Notes under the pieces: generated by a model
Seen by the model: the letters and a program-made list of their open reading frames with translations, nothing else
The model's database searches: none
What the model was told of the DNA's origin: nothing
Assembly (NCBI RefSeq): GCF_000968685.2
Contig: NZ_LAKD02000018.1
Span: 62,001-126,000, forward strand
DNA length: 64,000 nucleotides
Direction of reading: 5' to 3'
Source of the DNA: Streptomyces antioxidans
Lineage (GTDB): Bacteria; Actinomycetota; Actinomycetes; Streptomycetales; Streptomycetaceae
In this document: positions 34,234-42,488 of the stretch, one piece after another
How the letters are laid out: each line of letters opens with the position of its first letter
Position numbering within the stretch: position 1 is the stretch's first letter
Made by a program: the position numbers and the translations under genes

Positions 34234-35091
34234 GTGGTGGATGAGCAGACGGGGGCGCCGGACAACACCGCACTGCGAACCGCCCTCTGGCGGGCGATGC
34301 ATGTCCAGGTCGACCCACCGCCGCATGTGTTCGAGGACGAGATCGGTCTGCGGCTGGTGGCCCCCGACGCCGACTGGCGCCGTCGCCCCGACATGGACCC
34401 GGAGACCACCCGGGGGTTCCGGGCGGCCATGGTGGCCCGCGCCCGTTTCATCGAGGACCTGATCACCGAGCGGGCCGACCACGGCATCACCCAGTACGTC
34501 ATCCTGGGGGCCGGTCTGGACACCTTCGCCCAGCGCAGGCCGGAGGTCGCCTCCCGGCTACGGGTCTTCGAGATCGACCAGCCCGGCACGCAGGCATGGA
34601 AGCGCCAGCGCCTGGATGAACTCGGCTACGGCATCCCCGGCTGGCTGCACCTGGTGCCGGTCGACTTCGAGGCCAGCCAGGACTGGCTGACACAGCTGGC
34701 CGCCGCCGGGTTCGATGCCAGCAGCCCCGCGGTCATCGTCTCCACCGGCGTCAGCATGTACCTCACCAAGGACGCCACCGCGGCCACCCTGAGCCAGGTC
34801 GCCGGGCTCGCACCCGGCTCGACGTTCGCCATGACCTTCCTGCTGCCGGTGGAGCTCCTCGACGACACCGACCGCTCCGGCTTCCGGGCGAGCAAGCAGG
34901 GCGCGCAGGCGTCCGGAACGCCGTTCCTCAGCTTCTACGCACCGGACGAGATGCTGGAACTGGCCCGCGGGGCCGGTTTCAAGGACGTCCGCCATGTGTC
35001 GGGAGCCGCGCTCGCCGAGCGCTACTTCACCGGTCGCACCGACGGCCTCCGCCCTTCGAGCGGAGAGGATGTGCTGCTGGCCACGACCTGA
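34234..35091 (+). CDS. Class I SAM-dependent methyltransferase (LCMT/TIGR00027-like)
   Basis: A 285-aa protein of the leucine-carboxyl-methyltransferase-like group that is expanded in actinomycetes. It shows ITQYVILGAGLDTFAQR (SAM-binding motif I), FEIDQPGTQAWKRQRL (acidic motif II) and VSTGVSMYL. The GTG start follows an AGGAAAGGGG site. It is 22 bp after the VOC gene and probably in the same transcript. The acceptor substrate is unknown. Confidence 0.87.
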   Translation: MVDEQTGAPDNTALRTALWRAMHVQVDPPPHVFEDEIGLRLVAPDADWRRRPDMDPETTRGFRAAMVARARFIEDLITERADHGITQYVILGAGLDTFAQRRPEVASRLRVFEIDQPGTQAWKRQRLDELGYGIPGWLHLVPVDFEASQDWLTQLAAAGFDASSPAVIVSTGVSMYLTKDATAATLSQVAGLAPGSTFAMTFLLPVELLDDTDRSGFRASKQGAQASGTPFLSFYAPDEMLELARGAGFKDVRHVSGAALAERYFTGRTDGLRPSSGEDVLLATT

Positions 35092-35104
35092 CCGTCGTCC
35101 CCCT

Positions 35105-35118
35105 CCGGGCACGCCCGG
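35105..35118. terminator. Short hairpin between convergent genes
   Basis: CCGGGC-AC-GCCCGG between the methyltransferase and TetR stops. The stem is short and the loop tight, so strength is uncertain. Confidence 0.4.
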
Positions 35119-35122
35119 CCGC

Positions 35123-35734
35123 TCATGGCTCGGACCGTGACCGGCCGGGCACGTCCGCCACCGGTGAGGCGTCCTCGGCCCCGATCAGTGAACGGGCCAC
35201 CGCGAGTGCCGCTCTGTGGCGTTCCGCCTGTCGGCCGCCCAGTTCGCGTCCGCGTGCCGCGGCCATGATCACGGCGGCCAGCGCCAGCCGTCCGCGCATC
35301 GTGCCCTCGGGTCCTTCGGCGGCGGCCAGTGCGCGGGTCAGGTCGTTGAGCCGCCGCTGGAGCGTGCGGGCGGCGGTCAGGCCGCGCAGGGCGTGCTCGT
35401 TGACCTGGGCGCACACCAGCGAGGCGCCGTGCTCGCCGCGGACCAGGGCGTCGAACTGCTCGATGGCTCGCATTCGGGCCGCGGCGGATGGCGGTCGGGC
35501 GCGTGCGGGCTCGATGATGACATCGAGCGCCGGGAGCAGTTCCTCGTAGGAGCTGGTGAGCAGCTCCTCCTTGTTCGCGAAGTGGTGCAGGACCGCCTGC
35601 CTGGTGACGCCCGCTCGCCTGGCGACCTGGGTCAACGAGGTCAGCTCATAGCCCTGTTCGGTGAACAGCTCCAGCGCGATGGCCCGCACGCGCCGACGCG
35701 TATCGGTGCGCCGTCGATCGGCTTGCTCTCCCAT
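35123..35734 (-). CDS. TetR/AcrR family transcriptional regulator
   Basis: A 203-aa repressor. The N-terminal helix-turn-helix is clear (VRAIALELFTEQGYELTSLTQVARRAGVTRQAVLHHFANKEEL, about residues 15-60, quoted in parts: LTQVARRAGVTRQAVLHHF). The C-terminal ligand domain is not specific. It is divergent from an SDR gene with 38 bp between them, and a near-perfect palindrome sits in that gap. It most likely represses the SDR and itself. Confidence 0.9.
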   Translation of the reverse strand: MGEQADRRRTDTRRRVRAIALELFTEQGYELTSLTQVARRAGVTRQAVLHHFANKEELLTSSYEELLPALDVIIEPARARPPSAAARMRAIEQFDALVRGEHGASLVCAQVNEHALRGLTAARTLQRRLNDLTRALAAAEGPEGTMRGRLALAAVIMAAARGRELGGRQAERHRAALAVARSLIGAEDASPVADVPGRSRSEP

Positions 35735-35739
35735 GAAAA

Positions 35740-35766
35740 CTGCCTTACTGGTAAGTCAGGTATTCT
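35740..35766. promoter_or_regulatory. TetR operator and SDR promoter
   Basis: CTGCCTTAC-TG-GTAAGTCAG (35740-35759) is an inverted repeat with one mismatch. It is followed by TATTCT (35761-35766), whose spacing puts the transcript start on the A of ATG 35773. The operator would cover the -35/-10 region of the SDR and the start region of the TetR gene. Confidence 0.65.
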
Positions 35767-35772
35767 CGCCGG

Positions 35773-36597
35773 ATGAACGGCATGGAGAGCAACGTACCCG
35801 CTGGTGGGGGCGGAGCACCCCGGACGGTTCCCGACGAAGGGCTTGCGGGGCGGCGCGCGCTGGTCACCGGCGGGAGCCGCGGGCTCGGCGCGGCGATCGT
35901 GCGGCGGCTCGCCGCGGCGGGCGCCACCGTGTTCGCGGCGGCCAGAACGGCGCCGCCCGGGGGCTCGCTGCCCGCGCGGTTCTTCGCCGCGGACCTCGCG
36001 GACCCCGATGGGGCGCGACAGCTGGCCGAGCGGGTGCGCGACGCCGCCGGAGGGGTGGACATCCTCATCGACAACGCCGGGGCGGGCAGCGCTCCGGCGG
36101 ACACGCTGACCCGGCCGCAGGAAACCTGGCGGTCGGACCTCGAGGTCAATCTGCTGTCCGCGGTCCGGCTGGACCAGGAGCTGGTCCCGGGCATGGTGGA
36201 GCGCGGTTCGGGGGTGGTGGTGCATGTCTCGTCCATCGCGGGCCACCTGCCGCAGCCCGGCCAGGCCGCCTACGCGGCCGCCAAGGCGGCCCTCAACAGC
36301 TACAGCCGCTCACTCGCGGCCGAGGTCGGCCCGGCCGGGGTACGGGTGGTGTGCGTACTGCCGGGCTTTATCGCCACCCCCGGGGCGGTCGCGCAGCACC
36401 AGAGGATCGCCGACCGGCAAGGGGTTTCGCTGGAGGAGGCACAGCGCGATCTCGCGGCCCGGCTGAACGTGCCGATGAACCGCCCCGGAACCCCGGAGGA
36501 CGCCGCCGAGCTGGTCGCGTTCCTGGTGTCGGAGCGGGCGCGCTGGCTCACCGGATCCCAGTACCGCGTCGACGGAGGCATCCTCGCTCAGGTGTAG
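35773..36597 (+). CDS. SDR family oxidoreductase
   Basis: A 274-aa short-chain dehydrogenase: VTGGSRGLG near residue 31, DNAG, SSIAG with the catalytic Ser, YAAAKAA with Tyr and Lys, and PGFIATPG. No Shine-Dalgarno sequence precedes ATG 35773, which fits the leaderless transcript predicted from the -10 position; ATG 35782 (MESNV) is an alternative. It is probably induced when a ligand releases the divergent TetR protein. Confidence 0.87.
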   Translation: MNGMESNVPAGGGGAPRTVPDEGLAGRRALVTGGSRGLGAAIVRRLAAAGATVFAAARTAPPGGSLPARFFAADLADPDGARQLAERVRDAAGGVDILIDNAGAGSAPADTLTRPQETWRSDLEVNLLSAVRLDQELVPGMVERGSGVVVHVSSIAGHLPQPGQAAYAAAKAALNSYSRSLAAEVGPAGVRVVCVLPGFIATPGAVAQHQRIADRQGVSLEEAQRDLAARLNVPMNRPGTPEDAAELVAFLVSERARWLTGSQYRVDGGILAQV

Positions 36598-36648
36598 TCC
36601 GGCCGTTCCGGGCGCTCGGGAGGACGGCATGGGTGTCGTCCAGCCGGA
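36598..36648. terminator. Structured interval between convergent stops
   Basis: TCCGGC (36598-36603) and GCCGGA (36643-36648) exactly bracket the gap between the SDR and hydrolase stops. An inner GGACG/CGTCC pair (36622-36641) lies between them. Possibly a bidirectional terminator. Confidence 0.4.
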
Positions 36649-39498
36649 TCACGGGCGTTCACGGAGTGGACCGGAGCCGAAGCCGTCCGGGGAAGCGCCG
36701 GGGTGCGGAGTCCTGAGCGCGTGGCGCAGCAGTGGCGGTGCGAGCAGCCCGCACGGCTCGGGCCCGGCGCGGAGCCCGGTCCCGGCGTAGTAGCGGTTGG
36801 CCGCCGACGGCGCGATCCGGACGCGGAGTTCGTTCCCCCCGGGCCGCAGGGCGCCGGCGGGGATCGTGACGCGGTACGGCGCCCAGGCGCGCTCCGTCAC
36901 TCGCACGCCGTTCACGGCCACGGCCACGGCTCCGGCGACGGCCGGGAGCGTCAGCTCCAGGGGGACCGGCGTGTCGAGCTCGATCCGCCGCACATAGTCC
37001 GCGGTGCCCGCGAACGCGGTGAGGCCCTGTCGCTCCCAGCCGCGGGTCACCGCGATGGCGCGGCGGGTGCCCGCCTCCTCGGACGCGTCCTCGGGGATCT
37101 CCAGCAGCCAGCCGGACTCAAGCGGCTCCGGCGCCGACCACTCCGGTGTGCCATGACCGGCCGCGGCCGCGGAACCCTCCGTGGTGTCCGCCCGGCCGGC
37201 AGCGGATCCCGCGTCCCTGTGCACACGCAACAGCCGCAGCGCGTTCTCTTCCAGCCGCAGCGCGACCGGGCTCCCGGCCGCTGCGAGGGCGCGTACGGTG
37301 CCGTCGGCGGCCTCCCACTCCTCGATGTGCCAGGGTCCGTCGGGCAGCAGGAGTTCCACCGTGCCCCCGGCCTCGGCGAAGCACGCGAAGCGGAAGCCGC
37401 CGGCCGGGTCCGGGCCGCCGCGCCAGCGCACCGGCGAGCCCACGGGCACGCGCAGCGTCGGCGCGGTCCGCTCACGCCGGGCGGCGAGCCCGCGCAGGAC
37501 CGCCTCCCCGGGGACCGCGTGGAACACCTCCACGGCCGGGGCGAGCTCCGCCCAGTCCTCGGCGGCGGTCTGCGGGCCGTCCTGGTAGACGGCGGGCGTC
37601 GCACCGCTCGCGAGCACCCTTACGCCCGATTCCGCGAGGCGGCGAAGTCGGCGCAGCGACGCGGCGGAGCGCAGCGTGGTCACTGCGGGGAGCACGAGCG
37701 CCCGGTACCGGCGGTCCCCGAAGCACACCGCGCCATCCTCCACCACGGCGGTTTCGAGATCGCGCTCGTCCACGAGGTGGAAGCCCACCCGGGATGCGCT
37801 GAGCGCGCGTGCCCAATCGCCCAACGCCGTTGCCTGCTCGCCGAGTTGACCGGCGGTCCACACCGTACGCAATGGATACAGGACCGCCACATCGCTCTGT
37901 GGTGACACCGGTTCGAGGAATTCGCTCAGCCGCGCGCTCTCCAGCGCGAACCGCGGGTGGTGATCGGCGAACCAGGGCTCGAAGTTGATGCCCGGGGGGA
38001 AGTCGAAGCGCGGATTCCGCAGCGACTCGTGATCCTCTCCATGGCCGTGGGTCTGGTAGAAGCCATGGAAGATCATCTGTCGCATGCCCTGCAGATGGTG
38101 GTTGATCGCCGTGGTGCGCAACTCCTGCAGGGTCAGCCCCCAGTGGCCGGACCACGGGGTCCCGCCCTCGGGCGGGGTGACGAAGTACTGCTCGACCATC
38201 GTCCCGCCGCGGCCGTGGTGGCGGGCGACCGAGTCGCCGAAAACGGGGCTGAGCTGCACCAGGGCGTCCTGTGCGTCCACCGCGGTGAGATCGCGGTAGC
38301 CGTCCACGCCGAAGTGGTCGAGCCCGAAGTTCACCCGCAGGTCCCAGTTCGCGAACGCGGTGTCGAGCGCCCAGCCCCCGACGTGCCCCAGGACTTCATG
38401 GCCGGACTGACGCAGGCCGTGGGCGTGGCTCCAGGCGCGCAGCCTGCCGAGGAACGTCTCCATCGCATGGCCGCTGAAGTGCTCGTAGAACTGGGCGCGG
38501 AGGCTCAGCCGCTCCGGGTCGTCTCCGTCGAGCACGGCGGCGAGCACCTGGGGGGCACGCCCGCCCCAGCGCTCCCGGATCGAGACGGCCAGGCTCTCGT
38601 GGAACGGCATCGCCGAACGCAGGTCTCCCGTGCGCTCCGCCCAGTCGTAGTACACGGCATGCGGCTGGTCGAAGAACATATACGCGACGGTGGAGCCGAA
38701 GAAGTCGCCCAGGGCGTCGGCGAAGGGCTGGTAACCCGCCTCGATGAAGCGATCGACCGCGACCGGGTCGACGGGGTTCACCAGCCGGGAGGTCGCGCAG
38801 CGGGCGGAGACGAACACGATCGCCTCCGCGCCGTCGGGCACGGGCGCGGCCAGGCGGACACGGCACCCGTCGGCGGCGCCGTCCACGCGGTCGACGAGCT
38901 CGGGCCGCTCGGCGGCCACACCGTGCTCCCCTTCCTCTTTCCCTTCCATGGATTGCGCGGCCTTCACGACGAGCGCGTACTCGACCCGCCAGTCGGCCCA
39001 GGCGACCACGCCGCCCTCGTAGTGCCAGTCCATCGCGGCCGGGCCGAGGTTCTCCGTCGCCGAACGGATCCCGCTGAGCGAGCCCTCGCTCGCCCCGGCG
39101 GGGATCCGCACCCAGAACAGGTGCCGCTCGCGCAGCTCGTCGTGTCCGGTCACGGCCCGGCCCGCGGCGTGGCCGGTCTGCCAGTTGTAGTCGTCGTAGA
39201 TGCCGACGACCATGCCGAGCTCGGCGGCCGTCCCGACGGCCACACGGCACGCGGCGAGGTAGTCGTCGTCCAGGTAACCCCCGATCGGGTACGACAGCCG
39301 CGCCTGCACCTGGAAGCTCCGGATACCGGCGCCGTGCATCTGCCGCACCTGGGCGCGGATCGTGTCCTCGTCGGGCAGCCGGTGCCAGAACCAGTAGGCG
39401 GCGGGGGCGTGCCAGGGGTCCGGGTTCCGGAACCGCTCCAGCGCGGTCTCCCGCGCGGACGACGCGGGCAAGGCGGGCAGGTCGGGCCACGCGGACAA
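36649..39498 (-). CDS. GH106-like glycoside hydrolase (alpha-L-rhamnosidase-like)
   Basis: A 949-aa protein without a signal peptide, so probably cytoplasmic. The N-terminal segments AAYWFWHRLPDEDTIRAQVR, MHGAGIRSFQVQAR and GMVVGIYDDYNWQTGHAAGR follow the pattern of GH106 alpha-L-rhamnosidases; the C-terminal about 150 residues resemble a galactose-binding jelly roll (YVRRIELDTPVPLELTLP). TTG 39498 is chosen because GGAAGGAG is 9 bases upstream and it follows the permease stop by 5 bases. It is the second gene after an NCS1-type permease, so the pair may take up and split a small glycoside. The glycosidic linkage is not established. Confidence 0.7.
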   Translation of the reverse strand: MSAWPDLPALPASSARETALERFRNPDPWHAPAAYWFWHRLPDEDTIRAQVRQMHGAGIRSFQVQARLSYPIGGYLDDDYLAACRVAVGTAAELGMVVGIYDDYNWQTGHAAGRAVTGHDELRERHLFWVRIPAGASEGSLSGIRSATENLGPAAMDWHYEGGVVAWADWRVEYALVVKAAQSMEGKEEGEHGVAAERPELVDRVDGAADGCRVRLAAPVPDGAEAIVFVSARCATSRLVNPVDPVAVDRFIEAGYQPFADALGDFFGSTVAYMFFDQPHAVYYDWAERTGDLRSAMPFHESLAVSIRERWGGRAPQVLAAVLDGDDPERLSLRAQFYEHFSGHAMETFLGRLRAWSHAHGLRQSGHEVLGHVGGWALDTAFANWDLRVNFGLDHFGVDGYRDLTAVDAQDALVQLSPVFGDSVARHHGRGGTMVEQYFVTPPEGGTPWSGHWGLTLQELRTTAINHHLQGMRQMIFHGFYQTHGHGEDHESLRNPRFDFPPGINFEPWFADHHPRFALESARLSEFLEPVSPQSDVAVLYPLRTVWTAGQLGEQATALGDWARALSASRVGFHLVDERDLETAVVEDGAVCFGDRRYRALVLPAVTTLRSAASLRRLRRLAESGVRVLASGATPAVYQDGPQTAAEDWAELAPAVEVFHAVPGEAVLRGLAARRERTAPTLRVPVGSPVRWRGGPDPAGGFRFACFAEAGGTVELLLPDGPWHIEEWEAADGTVRALAAAGSPVALRLEENALRLLRVHRDAGSAAGRADTTEGSAAAAGHGTPEWSAPEPLESGWLLEIPEDASEEAGTRRAIAVTRGWERQGLTAFAGTADYVRRIELDTPVPLELTLPAVAGAVAVAVNGVRVTERAWAPYRVTIPAGALRPGGNELRVRIAPSAANRYYAGTGLRAGPEPCGLLAPPLLRHALRTPHPGASPDGFGSGPLRERP

Positions 39499-39503
39499 GG
39501 GGG

Positions 39504-41054
39504 TCAGCTCCTTCCGGCCGCGTCGGGGGCCGTAACCCCGGGCCCGCCGTCCCCGTGAACGGCGTCTTCGCCGCTCACCAGCGAGTAGTCGGGCTTCGGA
39601 TCCAGCCGGAGTCCGAACGTGAGCGCCGCGTAGAGCGCGGCGCCGAGCACCAGGGCGATGACGATGCCGAGCCCGCTCGACCCGAACACCCCGGTGCGGC
39701 CCTCCTCGGTGAGGAGGAATCCCGTGATCTTCGCGAAGTTTGGATCGGAGCTGGTCACGAGGCCGAGACCGACGACGGTTCCGGTGATCAGACTCAGGAT
39801 CGCCGTCCAGCGCCCGTCGCGGCCCCCGTAGCCGCGCGGCCTCGCCATATCGGTGTTCCAGCCCATGCGGCGCTGCCGGATGAAGTCGATGAGCTGGATG
39901 CCGCCCATGGTGCCCATCATCACGGCGATCAGCGACAGGAAGGACTGGAACGTCGCGAGGAACGAGGTGGAGATGAACAGCAGGTAGAAGGCGCCCGCCG
40001 CGATGATGATCGCGTTGATCGCGGTCGTCACGGAGCGGCGCAGCGGTACGCCGACGGCCATGAGCGCGAGGCCGGAGCTGTACATGCCGGTGATGGCGGC
40101 CGAGACGAGCGAGATGACGATCACGACGGAGAAGGGGACGAAGAACCACATCGGCAGCAGCGCGGTGAGCGCCCCGATCGGGTCGGACGCCGCGGCGGCA
40201 CCGAGCTTGGAGTCCCCGCCGACGAGAAGCGCGCCGACGGCGAGGAGGATGATGACCGGCAGGCTGAGTCCGGAGACCGTCCAGCCGATCACGCCGCGCG
40301 CCGGGGTGTCGCGCGGGAGGTAACGGGCGAAGTCGCCGCCGTAGTTGAGGAAGCCGAGGCCGACGAGGGTCATCGCCATGATGATGCCGCCGATGAACAC
40401 CAGCGGTCCGCCCGCGGGGACGTCACCGAGACGCGCCCATGCGATCTCGGGCACCATGAATCCGAGGAACGCGACCGTCATGACGCCGGTCACCCAGGAG
40501 ATCCAGACCTCGACCTTCATGATGAGCTCGTGGCCGAGGACGGAGACCGCCATCGTCACGGCGAGCACGAGCAGGAACCACAGCACGACCGTGGACGTGG
40601 CGCTCGACCCGTCCGCGTCGGCGAACACCGACGGCCACAGCTTCGCGAACAGGTTCGCCCCGGTGGTCGAGGCAAGAGTGATGATCGTCACCTTCCATCC
40701 CATATTGGACAGATAGGCGAAGAACGCGGGGATCCTGTTGCCCTTCATGCCGAACGAAAAGCGCGTCTGGGCGAGGGTCGGCAGTCCGGTGCGGGGCCCG
40801 CCGACGGCGAGGATGCCGACGAGGGTGGCCGAGATGAGATAGCCGAGGGTCCCGGCGACGATCGTCTGCCAGACGTTCAGGCCGAGGCCGAAGACGAAGA
40901 TGCCGTAACTGATGCCGAGGATGGAGATGTTCCAGGCGAACCACACGGCGAACAGGCCCCGAGGCTTCCCGCGCCGCTCGGCATCGGGGACGGGATTGAC
41001 GCCGTTTGATTCGACGGTCGTGCCTCTACGACCTTGCTGAGCCTTATTGCTCAT
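39504..41054 (-). CDS. NCS1 family purine/cytosine-type permease
   Basis: A 516-aa membrane transporter with about 12 helices, related to CodB and other nucleobase-cation symporters (FAVWFAWNISILGI, GPRTGLPTLAQTRFSFGMKG, FLNYGGDFARYLPRD). Members carry nucleobases, allantoin, hydantoins or vitamins in symport with H+ or Na+. It starts at ATG 41054 and is divergent from a LacI regulator. Being followed closely by a glycoside hydrolase is unusual for this family and suggests a glycosylated nucleobase-like or aglycone substrate; this is inference. Confidence 0.88.
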   Translation of the reverse strand: MSNKAQQGRRGTTVESNGVNPVPDAERRGKPRGLFAVWFAWNISILGISYGIFVFGLGLNVWQTIVAGTLGYLISATLVGILAVGGPRTGLPTLAQTRFSFGMKGNRIPAFFAYLSNMGWKVTIITLASTTGANLFAKLWPSVFADADGSSATSTVVLWFLLVLAVTMAVSVLGHELIMKVEVWISWVTGVMTVAFLGFMVPEIAWARLGDVPAGGPLVFIGGIIMAMTLVGLGFLNYGGDFARYLPRDTPARGVIGWTVSGLSLPVIILLAVGALLVGGDSKLGAAAASDPIGALTALLPMWFFVPFSVVIVISLVSAAITGMYSSGLALMAVGVPLRRSVTTAINAIIIAAGAFYLLFISTSFLATFQSFLSLIAVMMGTMGGIQLIDFIRQRRMGWNTDMARPRGYGGRDGRWTAILSLITGTVVGLGLVTSSDPNFAKITGFLLTEEGRTGVFGSSGLGIVIALVLGAALYAALTFGLRLDPKPDYSLVSGEDAVHGDGGPGVTAPDAAGRS

Positions 41055-41074
41055 GGAAGGGCGCCTTTCGACGT

Positions 41075-41192
41075 TATGGCGATGGTTCGACGTATGGCGA
41101 TAGGGGAGGGGGCGGCGCGGCTCCGCGCGAGACCCGTGGCGTACGCGGTGATCGCCATCGCGCCCACGGGGTGATCGCCATCGCGCCCACGG
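41075..41192. repeat. Four ATGGCGAT boxes, including a tandem duplication
   Basis: TATGGCGAT occurs at 41075-41083 and 41093-41101, each preceded by CGACGT, and its reverse ATCGCCAT occurs at 41151-41158 and 41174-41181 inside a perfect 22-bp direct repeat (41148-41169 and 41171-41192). They lie directly upstream of the NCS1 permease. They could be regulator sites; the tandem copy looks like a recent duplication. Confidence 0.65.
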
Positions 41193-41372
41193 TGGGAGGC
41201 GGGTACGGCGGTGAGGCGGAGCGCTAAGCGGTGGGGTGGACCGCTAAACCGCCGCCGGGAGGGGCGGCGGGCGCGCCGGGTTCGAGGCCGCGGTGTGCCG
41301 CTCCGACGGCGGGCCCCCGGTCACCGGCCCCCGTGGCCTGCGGCGAGCGGTCGTAGGGTACTCTCATCGTCG

Positions 41373-41386
41373 GGAAAAGCATTTCC
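41373..41386. promoter_or_regulatory. LacI-type operator with GC centre
   Basis: GGAAAAGCATTTCC, 12 of 14 positions symmetric about a central GC, 89 bp upstream of the LacI gene. It is a good candidate for autoregulation. Between 41194 and 41372 nothing else is recognised. Confidence 0.6.
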
Positions 41387-41474
41387 GAACCCAAGCACGT
41401 CAGCCCCTGCCGCGTCAATGGGTCGCCGGGACCGTCCTGATAGCATCGGCGGGCGGAAATCAGGGGAGATCAGG

Positions 41475-42446
41475 ATGGGCGCGCGCATAGGCTTGAAGGA
41501 CGTGGCGCTGCGCGCGGGGGTGTCGGTGCCGACGGCGAGCCGAGTGCTCTCCGGTGTTCAGCGCAATGTCGATCCGGAGCTGGCGCTGCGGGTGCGCAAC
41601 GCGTGCGAGGAGCTGGGCTACCGGGTGAACGCGGCGGCGCGGGCGCTGCGGATCCAGTCGACGGATTCCTTGGCGCTCGTCGTCCCGGCGATCGCGAACG
41701 CGTACTTCGCGGAGCTGGTGTCGGCGTATGCGCGCCGCCTGGATCTCGAGGGCAAGCGGCTGGTGACCATCGACACGGGCGAGAGCCCGGAGACCGAGCG
41801 GCGCCAGCTCGGCGCCATGGACCGGGTGCTGGTGGACGCGGTGCTCGTGGTGCCCGCCGCGTTCGAGCGGAGCGGCGCCGCGATCACGGAGCTCGCGCGG
41901 TCCAACCGCGTCGTACAGGTCGACCGCCGCGCACGGGGCGTCGAAGCGCCGTCGGTCCGGCTCGACAACGCGGCGGGGGTGCGCCTGCTCGTGGAGCACC
42001 TGCGGGCGCGGGGCCGCCGCGGCATCCTGATGGTCGACGCCCAGGAGGACTCCTCGTCGAGCATCGAGCGCACCGCCGCGTTCCGCGCGCTCGCCGGGCC
42101 GGACGACCGGGTCCTGGAGATGCCGAACTTCACGGTGGCGAGCGGCACCGACGCGGCGAGGCTCCTGCTCGCGGACCCCGGCGAGACGGATGCGGTCATC
42201 TGCACCGCCGACACCGTGGCGCTCGGCCTGCTGACGGCGCTCCAGCACGCCGGTAAGCGCGTGCCCGCCGAGTACGCGCTCGCCAGCTTCGACGGTACGT
42301 ATATCTCCGACACCGCCGCGCCGGGGCTCACCACCCTGGGCTCGACCGCCGAGCTCATGGTCGAGGCCTCCCTCGCCCTCCTCGACGGCGACAGCGATGA
42401 CGTCGTGCTGAAGCCCGAGCTGGTGGTCCGCGGTTCCAGCGGCTGA
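41475..42446 (+). CDS. LacI family transcriptional regulator
   Basis: A 323-aa regulator: helix-turn-helix LKDVALRAGVSVPTASRVLS (about residues 7-26), hinge AAARALRIQ, and an effector domain (LVVPAIANAYFAELV, VICTADTVALGLL, LASFDGTYISDTAAPGL). ATG 41475 follows GGGGAG; an upstream extension to 41211 would run through the operator. Divergent from the NCS1 permease/GH106-like hydrolase unit, it is probably their repressor, with the released sugar or aglycone as inducer. Confidence 0.9.
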   Translation: MGARIGLKDVALRAGVSVPTASRVLSGVQRNVDPELALRVRNACEELGYRVNAAARALRIQSTDSLALVVPAIANAYFAELVSAYARRLDLEGKRLVTIDTGESPETERRQLGAMDRVLVDAVLVVPAAFERSGAAITELARSNRVVQVDRRARGVEAPSVRLDNAAGVRLLVEHLRARGRRGILMVDAQEDSSSSIERTAAFRALAGPDDRVLEMPNFTVASGTDAARLLLADPGETDAVICTADTVALGLLTALQHAGKRVPAEYALASFDGTYISDTAAPGLTTLGSTAELMVEASLALLDGDSDDVVLKPELVVRGSSG

Positions 42447-42478
42447 CCACGTCCCGAGGGCCGTTGGCCAGCCGCTGG
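42436..42478. terminator. Possible terminator between convergent genes
   Basis: CCAGCGGCTG (42436-42445) pairs with CAGCCGCTGG (42469-42478), with a smaller GGCC-GTT-GGCC hairpin inside the loop. A second pair TGACCAC/GTGGTCA overlaps both stop codons. The competing structures make the call tentative. Confidence 0.35.
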
Positions 42479-42488
42479 AGGCCGGTGG

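Noticed and set aside
39499..40149. Extension of the GH106-like frame into the permease
   Set aside because: The extra residues are His/Arg-rich shadow; TTG 39498 has a well-placed GGAAGGAG.
41148..41192. Phage or element attachment site
   Set aside because: The 22-bp direct repeat is tandem with one base between copies, not flanking any inserted DNA, and no integrase is present.
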